Below, one piece after another: positions 36,481 through 45,907 of a stretch of 64,000 nt of DNA. The notes under the pieces were generated by a model that did not search any database, was not told the origin of the DNA, and saw only the letters and a program-made list of their open reading frames with translations. Within the stretch, counting starts at the first letter, position 1. Every line of letters begins with the position of its first letter. This stretch comes from Flavobacterium restrictum (GTDB taxonomy: Bacteria; Bacteroidota; Bacteroidia; Flavobacteriales; Flavobacteriaceae), in NCBI RefSeq assembly GCF_007097245.1, contig NZ_VJZT01000001.1, positions 372,001 to 436,000 on the forward strand, written 5' to 3'. The position numbers and the translations under genes were made by a program.

Positions 36481-37419
36481 ATGATAGATTTTTTAAAAAT
36501 AGGATTAATTCAGCCTGTAATAAATCCAGATATTTGCTGGAATGAAAGTGATTCATTCATAATTTCAGAAAAAGAAAGAACAACATTTATTCCATATAAA
36601 TTAAACATTGATGCTTTGTCAGCTGAAAGAGTCTGGCAAGAAATTAGTGACGGACTTCGTTTATTAATAAAGAGCAACAATTGTCCTCAAATCATTCTAA
36701 TTCCGGAATTGCATTTACCCATATCAAAAGTAAATGAGTTAAAAATTATAAGCAAAAAGCATAATGTAATGATTATTGCGGGAGTAGATTTTCAAAGAAA
36801 TCCATCAGATACAAGTAAAATTAGAAATAGAGGTATTATAACAATACCTAATAATTGGGGAAAAGATAGTATTTCAACTAGAATAACATCATTGCATTAT
36901 GGTAAAACATATTTTACATATATGGAAAGGAGTATGTTTAAAAATATTGAGGGTTCTGAATGCTATGAAGATCCCGAACAGAATATGTATATTTTTAAAT
37001 CTGAAAAATTTGGAAACTTTGGAATTATGATTTGTTCTGATATTTTTGATATTGAAAGAATGTTACTTTATCAAACTAAAATCCACCATCTATTTATTAT
37101 TTCATTAAACAAAGATTTGAACACCTATTTTTCTATGGCTGAAACTTTAGCCAGACTCTTATATTGCAATGTAGTAATATGTAACACGGGGCATTATGGT
37201 GGATCTGTTGTGATATCTCCTTATGAAGATAGTAATGAAAGAACAATCTATAAATATCAAGGACAAAAAATGTTTAACACTCATTTAATCAATATTCCTG
37301 TAAAAAGTTTAAATGAAGCTCAAAATTTCGATTTTTCAAATGATGATAAAAAGAAAAAAAACATACGTTATAAAGCATCACCGCCTGGCTATTTTGATAA
37401 GATTACAAAAAACAAGTAA
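36481..37419 (+). CDS. Nitrilase-family partner of the reverse transcriptase
   Basis: 312 residues of the carbon-nitrogen hydrolase fold. The catalytic Glu is in IILIPELHLPIS near residue 76, the Cys in FGIMICSDIFD near 184, and a Lys candidate in HYGKTYFTYMERSMFKNI. It is a separate chain, two bases after the RT stop, whereas other class 1 systems can have the nitrilase fused to the RT. Its defence substrate is unknown. Both catalytic residues look intact. Confidence 0.82.
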   Translation: MIDFLKIGLIQPVINPDICWNESDSFIISEKERTTFIPYKLNIDALSAERVWQEISDGLRLLIKSNNCPQIILIPELHLPISKVNELKIISKKHNVMIIAGVDFQRNPSDTSKIRNRGIITIPNNWGKDSISTRITSLHYGKTYFTYMERSMFKNIEGSECYEDPEQNMYIFKSEKFGNFGIMICSDIFDIERMLLYQTKIHHLFIISLNKDLNTYFSMAETLARLLYCNVVICNTGHYGGSVVISPYEDSNERTIYKYQGQKMFNTHLINIPVKSLNEAQNFDFSNDDKKKKNIRYKASPPGYFDKITKNK

Positions 37420-37468
37420 TGATAAACAAAAACTAAAAGCTCTATAAAAACATCAAAATTAATCCATA

Positions 37469-38809
37469 TTGAGTAATCCCATAAACACAAACTTTAATTT
37501 CATTAAAATTCTAAATGAAGAGAAAACATATAAGCTTTTATTTCCCGAAAGAGAAATAGGACTTGCTATTGTTTTGATTTATGAGAAAATTAGTGATGGT
37601 GTTTTTGAAGATGAAAAATTTACCGAAAAAGATTTACACGAAGCTTTTGAATATGTATACAAAACAAAGGTACGCTATCCAAAAGAGGTTTACAGCAGCC
37701 ATATTATGGACTTACAGGAATATTTTTTAGATTACAACCAGGAATCACAAAAGTATTTTTTCAAAGACTATGCTTCTAAATTTTGTAAACACGCTAAAGA
37801 AACTCTTATTGGAGCTTTTAATCCCACACGAATCCAAGAGATTTGTTCATTTCTTTCAAATTCTTTATTAGAATCAGAGGATTCAATAGATAAACTTAAA
37901 TTTTGGCTGAAAGAAACTTTTAAGAAATTTGAACCTGATTTAAGAGAACAAATCGATTTTTTAGACAGACAAATTACCGAGTCGATAGAATTGCTTAAAA
38001 AAGGAACCGATTTTACCAATCAAAATTTCCTAGAGATACTGGTAGCAACAGATGTTAGTATGAACAATGCTCAAAAACACGTTGCAGAATTACGTTCGGC
38101 TTATTCTGAAACCAAAACAATAAGAGGTTTATTAGAACAAAAACAAAATCAAGATAGCGAAATTAATGAGTTGATTTCGGAAGTGTATTCATTTGTAAAA
38201 TACATCAATGATCGATTAAATTCAATTGATAGAAAATTAGATCGAATACAACCCAAAATCAGACAACTATTTTCAATATTAAGCAAACCATTGTTAAGTT
38301 CAAAGATTGAAAAATTCATTCATTTTCTATTGTATAAAAGTACATTAGAATCTAACTATGGTAATAAATCAATAGTATTTCCAAGTAATATTATTTCACC
38401 ACAAATTCATATTGCAACGCCACATTTCACAATAATTGATAAAGACCGAGAACTATTTCCTTCCAAACCAAAAGAAAGAAAAAAATATGCTCAAAACGAA
38501 AAAGTAATTGAGGAAAACATTAAGAAAGCTCAATATAAAATAAACGAAATAGACACTATTAGAAATTGGGAAAAATATATCTTATCGGAAATAGAACTAA
38601 AAGGAATTATCAAATTATCAGAAGTTTTTTTTAAAATTATTGAAGAAAATAAAAGCAGTCAAATCGCTGTGAGCGTAACTTTTAACATCATTAAATATGT
38701 TTACAGCAATAAAGAGAAATATAAATTAGAAATTGATAAAGAATTAGAAACGAATAGCGCATTTAAAAACATTACATTATGGAAAATGAAAATAATAAAA
38801 TTAGTTTAA
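37469..38809 (+). CDS. jetA: Wadjet subunit JetA (kleisin/MukF-like)
   Basis: 446 residues, read from a TTG at 37469 because no ATG fits the conserved N-terminus. It is helical with an N-terminal winged-helix-like part and a coiled central stretch (INDRLNSIDRKLDRIQPKIR). It has the size and position of JetA, the kleisin of the Wadjet SMC complex that removes plasmids. The end overlaps jetB by 31 bases. Identification rests mainly on the clear jetB-jetC-jetD set that follows. It lies 49 bases after the nitrilase gene, so the RT and Wadjet systems may share transcripts. Confidence 0.78.
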   Translation: MSNPINTNFNFIKILNEEKTYKLLFPEREIGLAIVLIYEKISDGVFEDEKFTEKDLHEAFEYVYKTKVRYPKEVYSSHIMDLQEYFLDYNQESQKYFFKDYASKFCKHAKETLIGAFNPTRIQEICSFLSNSLLESEDSIDKLKFWLKETFKKFEPDLREQIDFLDRQITESIELLKKGTDFTNQNFLEILVATDVSMNNAQKHVAELRSAYSETKTIRGLLEQKQNQDSEINELISEVYSFVKYINDRLNSIDRKLDRIQPKIRQLFSILSKPLLSSKIEKFIHFLLYKSTLESNYGNKSIVFPSNIISPQIHIATPHFTIIDKDRELFPSKPKERKKYAQNEKVIEENIKKAQYKINEIDTIRNWEKYILSEIELKGIIKLSEVFFKIIEENKSSQIAVSVTFNIIKYVYSNKEKYKLEIDKELETNSAFKNITLWKMKIIKLV

Positions 38810-39426
38810 GTAGTTTCTTGTACAGTGATAATTCGGAGGATTTATTTGCTTCAATTGATTATTCATTAAAAGATGGGGTGCACTTTCAAAAAGAAGGAAA
38901 ACAAATAAATCAATATAATTTTATTTCGCAAAATGAAGAAAGTCTTAAAATGTATTACAATACCTTTTTTAAAGTCGATTTAGTCAAAGGAGGTGAAGAC
39001 AATGCTAGCTATTATTATTTAGATTTTATAAATAATGATCGAGGAAATATCTCTGACAAACACAGATATATGCTCAAAAGTGAATATGTAATTATTGGAT
39101 TTGTAATCTATAAAATTATGTTTATTGACAGAGAATTTGATTTAGATTCTGTTCAAAAATTAAAAGAAAAAATACGTCTTGAATGTGAAGACTACAAGCA
39201 AGGTATTTATACTTTAATTGCTAAATCAAAGAATACAAATCCTAGTAATTACAATGATGAAATAATTGATAAAACAATTCAATCGGCTCTTGAAGAATTT
39301 AAAAAAATTGGTTGGATTACATTAGATAAAGATGAGTTTCATACATTACCGGCATTCGACAGATTGTTAAAAGCATATGAAGAGTATATCATAAACATAG
39401 AGGAAACTTTAAACGAATTGAAATGA
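38779..39426 (+). CDS. jetB: Wadjet subunit JetB (MukE-like)
   Basis: 215 residues, winged-helix type. Segments such as YVIIGFVIYKIMFIDREFDL and AFDRLLKAYEEYI fit MukE/JetB proteins, which bind the kleisin and help load the SMC on DNA. Its start lies inside the end of jetA and its stop overlaps the jetC start by four bases, the tight coupling usual for Wadjet operons. Confidence 0.75.
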   Translation: MENENNKISLSSFLYSDNSEDLFASIDYSLKDGVHFQKEGKQINQYNFISQNEESLKMYYNTFFKVDLVKGGEDNASYYYLDFINNDRGNISDKHRYMLKSEYVIIGFVIYKIMFIDREFDLDSVQKLKEKIRLECEDYKQGIYTLIAKSKNTNPSNYNDEIIDKTIQSALEEFKKIGWITLDKDEFHTLPAFDRLLKAYEEYIINIEETLNELK

Positions 39427-42400
39427 AAGACTATCCAATAATTAAAAGACTATCAACTTTAGGCATAGTACACCATCAGGGATTTGATTATGATTTTAAC
39501 ACATTTAGAACTGACTTTGTTGGCGAAGGTGGTGCTGGTAAAAGTATGATTTCTGACATTTTACAATTAATTTGTGTTGGTACTTCAGCTTTTCATTCTC
39601 CTACAAAAGGTACAAGCACGAGAGAACCTAAAACTATGGTTTTAAGAACTGATGGTAATGGAACTGATATGGGTTACGCTTTTATAAATGTTGAGATAGA
39701 GAAAAATAAATGTATAGTCATTGGTATTTATTTAGAAAGTGCTGGTACTTCAAATATGTTTATTATTCAAGAGGGTAATAATTTTGATGACGACACTCAA
39801 TTGATTCCTTTTGAAACAGTTTTAGGATATTCCGATTTTCTCAAAAACAATCAAATATTACCAATTCAAAATTTGAAAGAACACATCAGTAATACTTTGC
39901 AACTTACTTGTGAATCTTGGCATAAAACTTCAAATTATCATAAAATTCTTTTCAAAAATGAAATATTGCCTATTGATTTGTCAATCAGTAATAAAACGTT
40001 AGACAATTATGCCAAAATTATTCAAGCATTTTCTAGAGAATCTTTGGATATGAATAAGAGTGAAAAATTACAAAGTTTTTTATTTGGTGAGGAGAAAGAA
40101 AAAGAATTACTTGAAAAATTTAATCAAACCGTTAAAGAATTGAATGGTGACACCAAAGAATTTGATAAAAACTTAAACGAAATAGAATTACTCACAGATA
40201 AGCAAAATGCTTTAAGTGAATTGTTGAAATTGAGAGTTGAAAAAGATAAAAACGAACAGACTTTTTTGTTAGCATCTTTTAACCATTATATAAAGGAAAT
40301 TACTAATTCAGAAAATGAAATAAAAGAGAAAATTAATCTTTATGAAAATAGTTCTAAAATACTCATCCAATTAAAAACAATTGTCCAAGAAAAAATAATT
40401 TCAACAAAAGAAGAAATTAAAATTATAGAACCAAAATGGGATGATGCATATAAAGAAAAGTATAAATGGGAAGAATGTGAAAACAAATTAAAAAAGTTTT
40501 TTACTTGGCTACAGGATTTTAATTGTAATGAAAAAGAAATTTTAAGAGAAAAATATAATAAATACCATCAAAATAAACTTCAAATAACACAATTAAGAGA
40601 ATTGACTGAAAAGTTAAAATCAAAAGACATTTTGACTTTTTTTACCAATGAAAACTTAAAGGGTAAAAATATACTTGTACAAATTAATTCAAAAACCGAA
40701 GTTTACAAAAAAGAGCTAGAAATTAAAAATAAATTAAAAGCTTTACATAATATCGAAGATGAAAAATCATTGGCACATTGGGCTTTAAATCAAACTAAAA
40801 AATTAGATTTATTTCAAGAAAGTATAATTCATAAATACCAAAACGAAAATATAAAAGTAGATGATCCGTCAGATGTTTTATTAAGATATATTCCCGAACC
40901 AAATCAATTAATAGAAAATCTTAAAATATCAAATCAAAATGACAAAGGTTTTTGGATTGATCTAAATGGGTTAATGGAACATATATCTTTAATTCAATCA
41001 CCAATTTTTGACAAGGAGGATAAAGAAGAAATTAAGGAATATTTTCAGAAACAAACTTTTACGATTGAAGAAGACATTTCAACTTTGGAGAAGAAATTAT
41101 TAAACATCGAATTGCTTTTAGAAGTTTTAGAGCAATTGGAAAATCCTGATGATTATGTACTTGCTTTTAATTCAAATATAGGACTAGAAGAACAGCTTGA
41201 AAATCACGAAATGTATGATGTATCAAATATCATTTTTAATGATTATTTTGATGCTTTTTCTAGAGAAAAAGAAATTAATGAACAGATTACAGATGCGCGA
41301 ACAAATTTCAGAAAATTAGAAAGCGAAAAGCGAAAATTAGACAATCTAAATATCAATCTAGAACGTGAATTAGAATCCTTTTTAACACCAATAATTATTG
41401 ATGAAATAGATGATTATAAGAGTAAATATAATTTCACATCAACTAATAATAATGTTGATTTAGGGAATTTAAATACAAAATTAGCCGAAGCCGAAGACTA
41501 TTATGTAGAACTGAAAAAAGCTTATAATTCTCAAATAATTAATAACAATCAAACACAATCTCTAAAGGAAATAGATTTAAAAATTTCAAATAGTACACAT
41601 AAAAAAAATGAGATTTACAGCCAAAACCCAACTCTATTTGCAGAAGAAATAGTCTTTAATGATTATGACGATATTGAAATTGATGAATTAGAAAAAAAAT
41701 CAAAGAATGCAAATAATGAATATATTCTAAAGTATAATTTTGTAGTCTATACTTTTCTTAAACAAAAAATAAGTCAATACAAAGACACTGGCGATTTTAG
41801 TCCTTTATGTAGAGAAATTTTACCTCAAGAAATATTTGATGAAAAAGATTTATTAGACGCAGATATAATTGAAAAGATTTCTAATTATTTACGAAATATA
41901 AATATTAAGAATAAAAAACTTAATAGTCGAAAACTTCAAAAATTAAGTGAGATTATCGATGATGTTTCAAATGAAGTAAGTAGTCAATTAATGGATATAC
42001 GAACAATAAGTAATTTTTTGAATTCAGAAGAAAAAAAAATTACTGGTGGTCACAAAGTCGATTTAGATGTAATATACGATAATGTATTCAAAAAAGAATG
42101 GTTGAATGATTTCACAGAAGAAATAAGTAAAGATATTCAATACGGTATGGACGAATCATTATTTGAAACTCTCAAAACATTTTCAACAGAATTTGAACGT
42201 TTTCCAACGTTAGAAGAAAAATTAAAAGAAGCGTTTTATCGAACTGGTGGAACAAGAGCAAACAAACTAGAAGTTAGGGACTTATTGAATCCAAAATCAT
42301 ATTACGGGTTGAAGTTTTCAATTAAATCAGCACAAGGGAATAAAACTGCTGGCAGTACAAGTCAAACATATTCTGCAATAGCACTTTTATGTATGGCAAA

Positions 42401-42665
42401 ATTATCTTTAATAGATAAAGCTTCAAAATCTAAAATAAGAAAAGGGATTCGTTATATGGCTATTGATGAGGCAGAAGGTCTTGGAAGTAATTTTGATATG
42501 CTTTATAATATTGCAAAAGCAAATGATTACCAAATTTTATCTTTATCGATAAATCCCAATAAAATTGATGCAGAAAATCAAAATATTTATTTGTTGCACA
42601 ATAGTTTAGAAGATGAAAATATAAACTACACTCCTGTGCCAATTTTTGGATCATCAAACAATTAA
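39423..42665 (+). CDS. jetC: Wadjet subunit JetC (SMC/MukB-like ATPase)
   Basis: 1080 residues. Walker A is FVGEGGAGKSM at 32-42. Long Lys/Glu-rich coiled coils fill the middle (about 225-400 and 520-720). The C-terminal head has the signature AGSTSQTYSAIALLCMAKLS and Walker B YMAIDEAEGLG. This is the SMC motor that extrudes plasmid DNA loops. All ATPase motifs are present, so it should be functional. It overlaps jetB by four bases and is followed by jetD after three. Confidence 0.88.
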   Translation: MKDYPIIKRLSTLGIVHHQGFDYDFNTFRTDFVGEGGAGKSMISDILQLICVGTSAFHSPTKGTSTREPKTMVLRTDGNGTDMGYAFINVEIEKNKCIVIGIYLESAGTSNMFIIQEGNNFDDDTQLIPFETVLGYSDFLKNNQILPIQNLKEHISNTLQLTCESWHKTSNYHKILFKNEILPIDLSISNKTLDNYAKIIQAFSRESLDMNKSEKLQSFLFGEEKEKELLEKFNQTVKELNGDTKEFDKNLNEIELLTDKQNALSELLKLRVEKDKNEQTFLLASFNHYIKEITNSENEIKEKINLYENSSKILIQLKTIVQEKIISTKEEIKIIEPKWDDAYKEKYKWEECENKLKKFFTWLQDFNCNEKEILREKYNKYHQNKLQITQLRELTEKLKSKDILTFFTNENLKGKNILVQINSKTEVYKKELEIKNKLKALHNIEDEKSLAHWALNQTKKLDLFQESIIHKYQNENIKVDDPSDVLLRYIPEPNQLIENLKISNQNDKGFWIDLNGLMEHISLIQSPIFDKEDKEEIKEYFQKQTFTIEEDISTLEKKLLNIELLLEVLEQLENPDDYVLAFNSNIGLEEQLENHEMYDVSNIIFNDYFDAFSREKEINEQITDARTNFRKLESEKRKLDNLNINLERELESFLTPIIIDEIDDYKSKYNFTSTNNNVDLGNLNTKLAEAEDYYVELKKAYNSQIINNNQTQSLKEIDLKISNSTHKKNEIYSQNPTLFAEEIVFNDYDDIEIDELEKKSKNANNEYILKYNFVVYTFLKQKISQYKDTGDFSPLCREILPQEIFDEKDLLDADIIEKISNYLRNINIKNKKLNSRKLQKLSEIIDDVSNEVSSQLMDIRTISNFLNSEEKKITGGHKVDLDVIYDNVFKKEWLNDFTEEISKDIQYGMDESLFETLKTFSTEFERFPTLEEKLKEAFYRTGGTRANKLEVRDLLNPKSYYGLKFSIKSAQGNKTAGSTSQTYSAIALLCMAKLSLIDKASKSKIRKGIRYMAIDEAEGLGSNFDMLYNIAKANDYQILSLSINPNKIDAENQNIYLLHNSLEDENINYTPVPIFGSSNN

Positions 42666-42668
42666 AAT

Positions 42669-43619
42669 ATGAAGAAAATTGAATGGAAACACCTAGTAGG
42701 ATTGCATCAACTTTATAAATCAAAACAAACAAGATTAAAAATAACTAACAATGATTTTATAAATCAGGTCATTTTAAAACAAAAGAAACTAATAAAATTT
42801 AAGGTTGGAAATCATTCAATTATTGAAGCATCCTCAAGATTTAATGAGTTTTACGAGCAAGAATTTTTAGAAACCTATGAATATTATAATAATTTTTTTG
42901 AAAAATCGGGAATAGAAAACGATGCTAAAAAATCTTTTGATGATGAAGATTTTAAAGCATTAATGTTTGTTTTTTATAACAAAGAGGAATTAAAAAAAAA
43001 TATAACAACAGAGAAAAAATTATCAGCATTAATTTATAAAAATCAAAATTCTAAATACTTATCTAATAAATTAAGTGTTAAGAATGCCGTTTTAAAAATA
43101 TTAGAGCTTAATGAATTCCCAGAAAAAGACCCAAAAAATAATCAATGGAGATTTGTAGTTGATTGCCTTAATCCAAAAGTCATTGTGCTTTGTGAGAATC
43201 TTGATTGTCTAAAAGTTCCTTTAGAATATAAGAATAATAATATCGAGTTATGGTATGTTGGTGGTAATAATACCAAACCATTAGAAGACATTTCTCAAGA
43301 CAAATTAAAACTACCAATATATTATTTTTGCGATTGGGATTACAACGGATTGCTAATATATTCAAATGTTAAACAAATATTTAGATCCAAAGGAATCGAA
43401 GTTAAAATAATCCAGCCACAATCATACGAAATTGCAATTGAAGTTAATGTAAAACATCATAAAAGTAAATGGAATGATAATGAATTCTCAAATTTATTGA
43501 AGAATGATTTTTCATTACAAGAATTCGATTTTATCAATCAATTAATATCGGAAAATAAATGGATTGAAGAAGAGTCTTTAGATTTAATCAAACTACTTAA
43601 AGGTTATAATATCATTTAA
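42669..43619 (+). CDS. jetD: Wadjet subunit JetD (Toprim nuclease)
   Basis: 316 residues, shorter than many JetD proteins. The Toprim acidic residues are visible: VIVLCENLDCLK (Glu near 175) and IYYFCDWDYNGLLIYS (DxD near 222). The N-terminal half is basic and helical, as in the DUF3322-like arm of JetD. JetD cleaves circular DNA once the SMC complex has stalled around it. It completes the jetABCD set. The subtype was not resolved. Confidence 0.85.
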   Translation: MKKIEWKHLVGLHQLYKSKQTRLKITNNDFINQVILKQKKLIKFKVGNHSIIEASSRFNEFYEQEFLETYEYYNNFFEKSGIENDAKKSFDDEDFKALMFVFYNKEELKKNITTEKKLSALIYKNQNSKYLSNKLSVKNAVLKILELNEFPEKDPKNNQWRFVVDCLNPKVIVLCENLDCLKVPLEYKNNNIELWYVGGNNTKPLEDISQDKLKLPIYYFCDWDYNGLLIYSNVKQIFRSKGIEVKIIQPQSYEIAIEVNVKHHKSKWNDNEFSNLLKNDFSLQEFDFINQLISENKWIEEESLDLIKLLKGYNII

Positions 43620-43794
43620 ACCCATTATCTCATTCAGCTGCACAAAATCCTCGTATAGTCCAAGTATTCCTATACTCAAATCTTTGTTTGCTTCATTTCG
43701 CTAATTTCATTTCCAATAACGAGCTTATTCTTTTTTTGTTCGGTAGTAAAAAGGAAGTTTTGCATTTCAGAAGTCACTCCTTTGCCCACGCTCC

Positions 43795-43863
43795 AAAAAA
43801 AATTACTGGCACAGTTTTTAGAAAAAACACGTATGCTTCGCAACTTGCGCCAGTAATTTTTTT
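43795..43863. repeat. Hairpin 1 of the non-coding array
   Basis: Arms AAAAAAATTACTGGC and GCCAGTAATTTTTTT, 15 bp, enclose a 38-base loop. T-runs on both strands would also let it work as a terminator after jetD. No credible gene lies in 43620-45010. Confidence 0.6.
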
Positions 43864-43962
43864 CCCCAAGCTGTGTTACATAATTGAGTATTATAGTTCA
43901 TTACAAAGCTTTGTTATTGTTTTTTTGGTTTTTGCAATGAAGCTATAATATCATTTATGTAA

Positions 43963-44091
43963 AACAGCCGCCACACCCAACGCGCTTGTGGTTTGCTCCA
44001 GGACAACTTTTTTGAGCAGCTCCAGAAATAATATCTTAACATTGATGTATTCGTAGAGAGCTGCTCAAAAAAACCGTCCTTCACAAACCAC
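43963..44091. repeat. Hairpin 2 of the array; 130-bp repeat unit, copy A
   Basis: GTGGTTTG (43988) pairs with CAAACCAC (44084), and TTTTTTGAGCAGCTC (44008) with GAGCTGCTCAAAAAA (44058). The unit starting AACAGCCGC is repeated in diverged form at 58806-58930. It is an imperfect stem of about 45 bp. Confidence 0.6.
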
Positions 44092-44205
44092 TGTCATAAT
44101 TCCGAACAACATTTTTTCAAAATTCAAGTAATTATTTCTCAAGAACTTCACAACTGTTTTATCAGCGTTATGGCTAAATCGGTAGTATTTACATTGCTTT
44201 TATGA

Positions 44206-44264
44206 GTAGAAAAATGGCTTCATTATATAGTGGATTTACCTATGGTAAAAGCCATTTTTTCTAC
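44206..44264. repeat. Hairpin 3 of the array
   Basis: GTAGAAAAATGGCTT pairs with AAGCCATTTTTTCTAC around a 28-base loop. A GGTAGTATTTACATTG motif lies just before it. Confidence 0.6.
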
Positions 44265-44327
44265 CCACAAAACCAAGTAAAAGCCAGCAAGAGTATCTTT
44301 TTTTATTTGCCAGAATGTCAAAACAAA

Positions 44328-44434
44328 TTGATTTTCCATCGGCTTGATTCCTAGCGTTTTCAGAAGAATGATTTCTTTAAAATCAAGACTATATTTTTTA
44401 GGGAAATTGGGCATCAAGCCGATAGTAAAATCAA
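44328..44434. repeat. Hairpin 4 of the array
   Basis: TTGATTTT-CC-ATCGGCTTGAT pairs with ATCAAGCCGAT-AGT-AAAATCAA, 19 paired bases with one small bulge around a 64-base loop. Confidence 0.6.
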
Positions 44435-44520
44435 TCAGAAACATCTCGTTAAGCAAATAAAAAAAGACACACTTGCCTGCGCTACTGCCTCATCGCACTA
44501 GGTCATATTTGCATTGTTTT

Positions 44521-44596
44521 TGTAAGTGTAATAAATTGCTTTACAACTTCACTTCTAAAATTCACAATCTCGATAAAGCAATTTATTACACCTACA
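44521..44596. repeat. Hairpin 5 of the array
   Basis: GTGTAATAAATTGCTTTA pairs perfectly with TAAAGCAATTTATTACAC (18 bp), extendable by five pairs with one mismatch. Loop 30 bases. A CATATTTGCATTG motif precedes it. Confidence 0.65.
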
Positions 44597-44616
44597 AAAT
44601 CAAACCGTAAGAAAGA

Positions 44617-44692
44617 GTATGAAATTTCAAAGTCCGAATAAAAGCAGTTTTATTGTTTTTTGGTTTTTTATTCAGCCTTTAAAATTTCATAC
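44617..44692. repeat. Hairpin 6 of the array
   Basis: GTATGAAATTT-C-AAAG-TCC-GAATAAAA pairs with TTTTATTC-AGC-CTTT-A-AAATTTCATAC. It closes the array, about 90 bases before the shared non-coding segment. Confidence 0.6.
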
Positions 44693-44784
44693 CCTTTCCG
44701 AAGAACATCATCTATCTCATCAACATTTTTTTAATCTGTCTCAAACAGAAACTTCTCGGATTAAAAGGAAAATAAAAAAATAAT

Positions 44785-44991
44785 AAATAAAAGAAAGTAA
44801 AGGTAAGTTCCAGTTTCAAGAAAAAAAAGTTCAAGCCCTGCGGGTTTTAAAAAAAATCTCCACCCATTCGGGTAGTATTTTTTCTAAAAAACTTGTTTTT
44901 CTTGAAACCTCCACTTGAAGGACGACTTTCTTTTTTTTCTTTTTTTTTCTTTTAAAAATTTTATGTGTGGCTTGTGATAACGAGGCACATT
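44785..44991 (-). repeat. Shared non-coding segment, copy 2 (inverted relative to 2950-3220)
   Basis: Read on the minus strand it repeats the landmarks of 2950-3220 in order, from TGCCTCGTTATC through GAAAGTCGTC, GTGGAGGTTTCAA, ATACTACCC, GGGTGGAGATTTTTT and AGGGCTTGAACTTT to ACTTACCTTTACTTTCTTTT. Here ACTACCC and GGGTGGAG are only four bases apart, without the ~70-base insertion of the other copy. Confidence 0.7.
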
Positions 44992-45010
44992 ATCTTAAAA
45001 AACCGAATAT

Positions 45011-45433
45011 ATGCCAAATTTCATCATCAAAACGCACCGAAAAGACACGTTATACGCCAAACCTCATTTATTCATACTTAACAAAGGGATGAACAGTGGT
45101 AAGCCCCAAAAAGAACCATTTACTAACAGTTTTGTAGTCATTTTTCAAAACGAAGAAGATTGCGAAAACCTTTTTTTCATTGCTTATAGTTTATGGCAAA
45201 CAAAATTCTGGCATCAACATTTAGTTGGTTCAGTAATCCCATTTTTACGTCTTCCAGATTTCAAAAAACAATTCAATCCACAAGTCAGTTTAATGATGGT
45301 GGAACACGAGCAACATCAAAAAAATATTGCTGCTCTCAAACTTCTAGAGAAAAAAGAAAAGCAGTACAAAGAAGATATGATGCTAATAAATGACATTCGA
45401 AAAGCCATTTTGTACAGGTATTGCAAAAAATAA
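45011..45433 (+). CDS. DUF6943-like hypothetical protein
   Basis: 140 residues. The N-terminus FIIKTHRKDTLYAKPHLFIL followed by NKGMNSGKP matches small Bacteroidota proteins I recall as DUF6943, commonly found in mobile elements. WQTKFWHQHLVGSVIPFLRL is a second conserved-looking stretch, and the C-terminus is a charged helix. There is no signal peptide or enzyme motif. It begins 20 bases after the shared non-coding segment, which may hold its promoter. Function unknown. Confidence 0.6.
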   Translation: MPNFIIKTHRKDTLYAKPHLFILNKGMNSGKPQKEPFTNSFVVIFQNEEDCENLFFIAYSLWQTKFWHQHLVGSVIPFLRLPDFKKQFNPQVSLMMVEHEQHQKNIAALKLLEKKEKQYKEDMMLINDIRKAILYRYCKK

Positions 45434-45462
45434 ACCCATATATAAACCTAAAATTGACAAAA

Positions 45463-45642
45463 ATGAAACTATTTATTTTGTACCAAACCGACAATTGGAA
45501 AAGCAGAGCATCAAGAGTATGTTTTGGCGTTTTCGTCACCAGAACCAAAGCCATTGACAGCGCAAAATGGCAAGAATTATACAACCATAATTCCGAAGTT
45601 GTGGTTGTAGAAGTTACATTAAACCTATTTGAGGAAGTTTAA
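45463..45642 (+). CDS. Small hypothetical protein
   Basis: 59 residues from ATG 45463 (MKLFILYQTDNWKSRASRVC...). It follows the DUF6943-like gene after 29 bases on the same strand and is probably co-transcribed. The sequence suggests a small alpha/beta fold, with AIDSAKWQELY as a helix and EVVVVEVTLNLF as a strand. No family was recognised. Confidence 0.5.
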   Translation: MKLFILYQTDNWKSRASRVCFGVFVTRTKAIDSAKWQELYNHNSEVVVVEVTLNLFEEV

Positions 45643-45724
45643 TTTTAGAACGTAAAAAAGCCCATTCCTTGCGGTTTGGGCTTCATTAATGTCTAATCCA
45701 AAGGTCACCACAACTAGAATTAGA

Positions 45725-45907
45725 CTATTTTTTGTGCTTTCTAATGAAAAATTTGAGAATTAAAGATATTGAAAAACTAACAACTGCACCAAGTGTGGCA
45801 AGAATTATAGTTTTTAAAACATCTTCCGAATGTAAATTCGGTAAAACACTCAAAAATGTACCGCCAGCGGTACCAACCAATGTTGTATTACTGTGTTGTA
45901 ATGACAT
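45725..45907 (-). CDS. Small membrane protein (holin-like)
   Basis: 60 residues with one hydrophobic segment (TIILATLGAVVSFSISLILK) and a short basic C-terminus (FFIRKHKK). It overlaps the end of the next gene by 20 bases, in a minus-strand series with two other small proteins and DUF5675. The size and topology resemble phage holins, but no family was confirmed. Confidence 0.5.
   Translation of the reverse strand: MSLQHSNTTLVGTAGGTFLSVLPNLHSEDVLKTIILATLGAVVSFSISLILKFFIRKHKK

Noticed and set aside
43688..44456. Open frames of 86 (plus) and 77 (minus) codons after jetD
   Set aside because: They are formed by hairpin arms, and their translations resemble no protein; the hairpins explain the sequence better.
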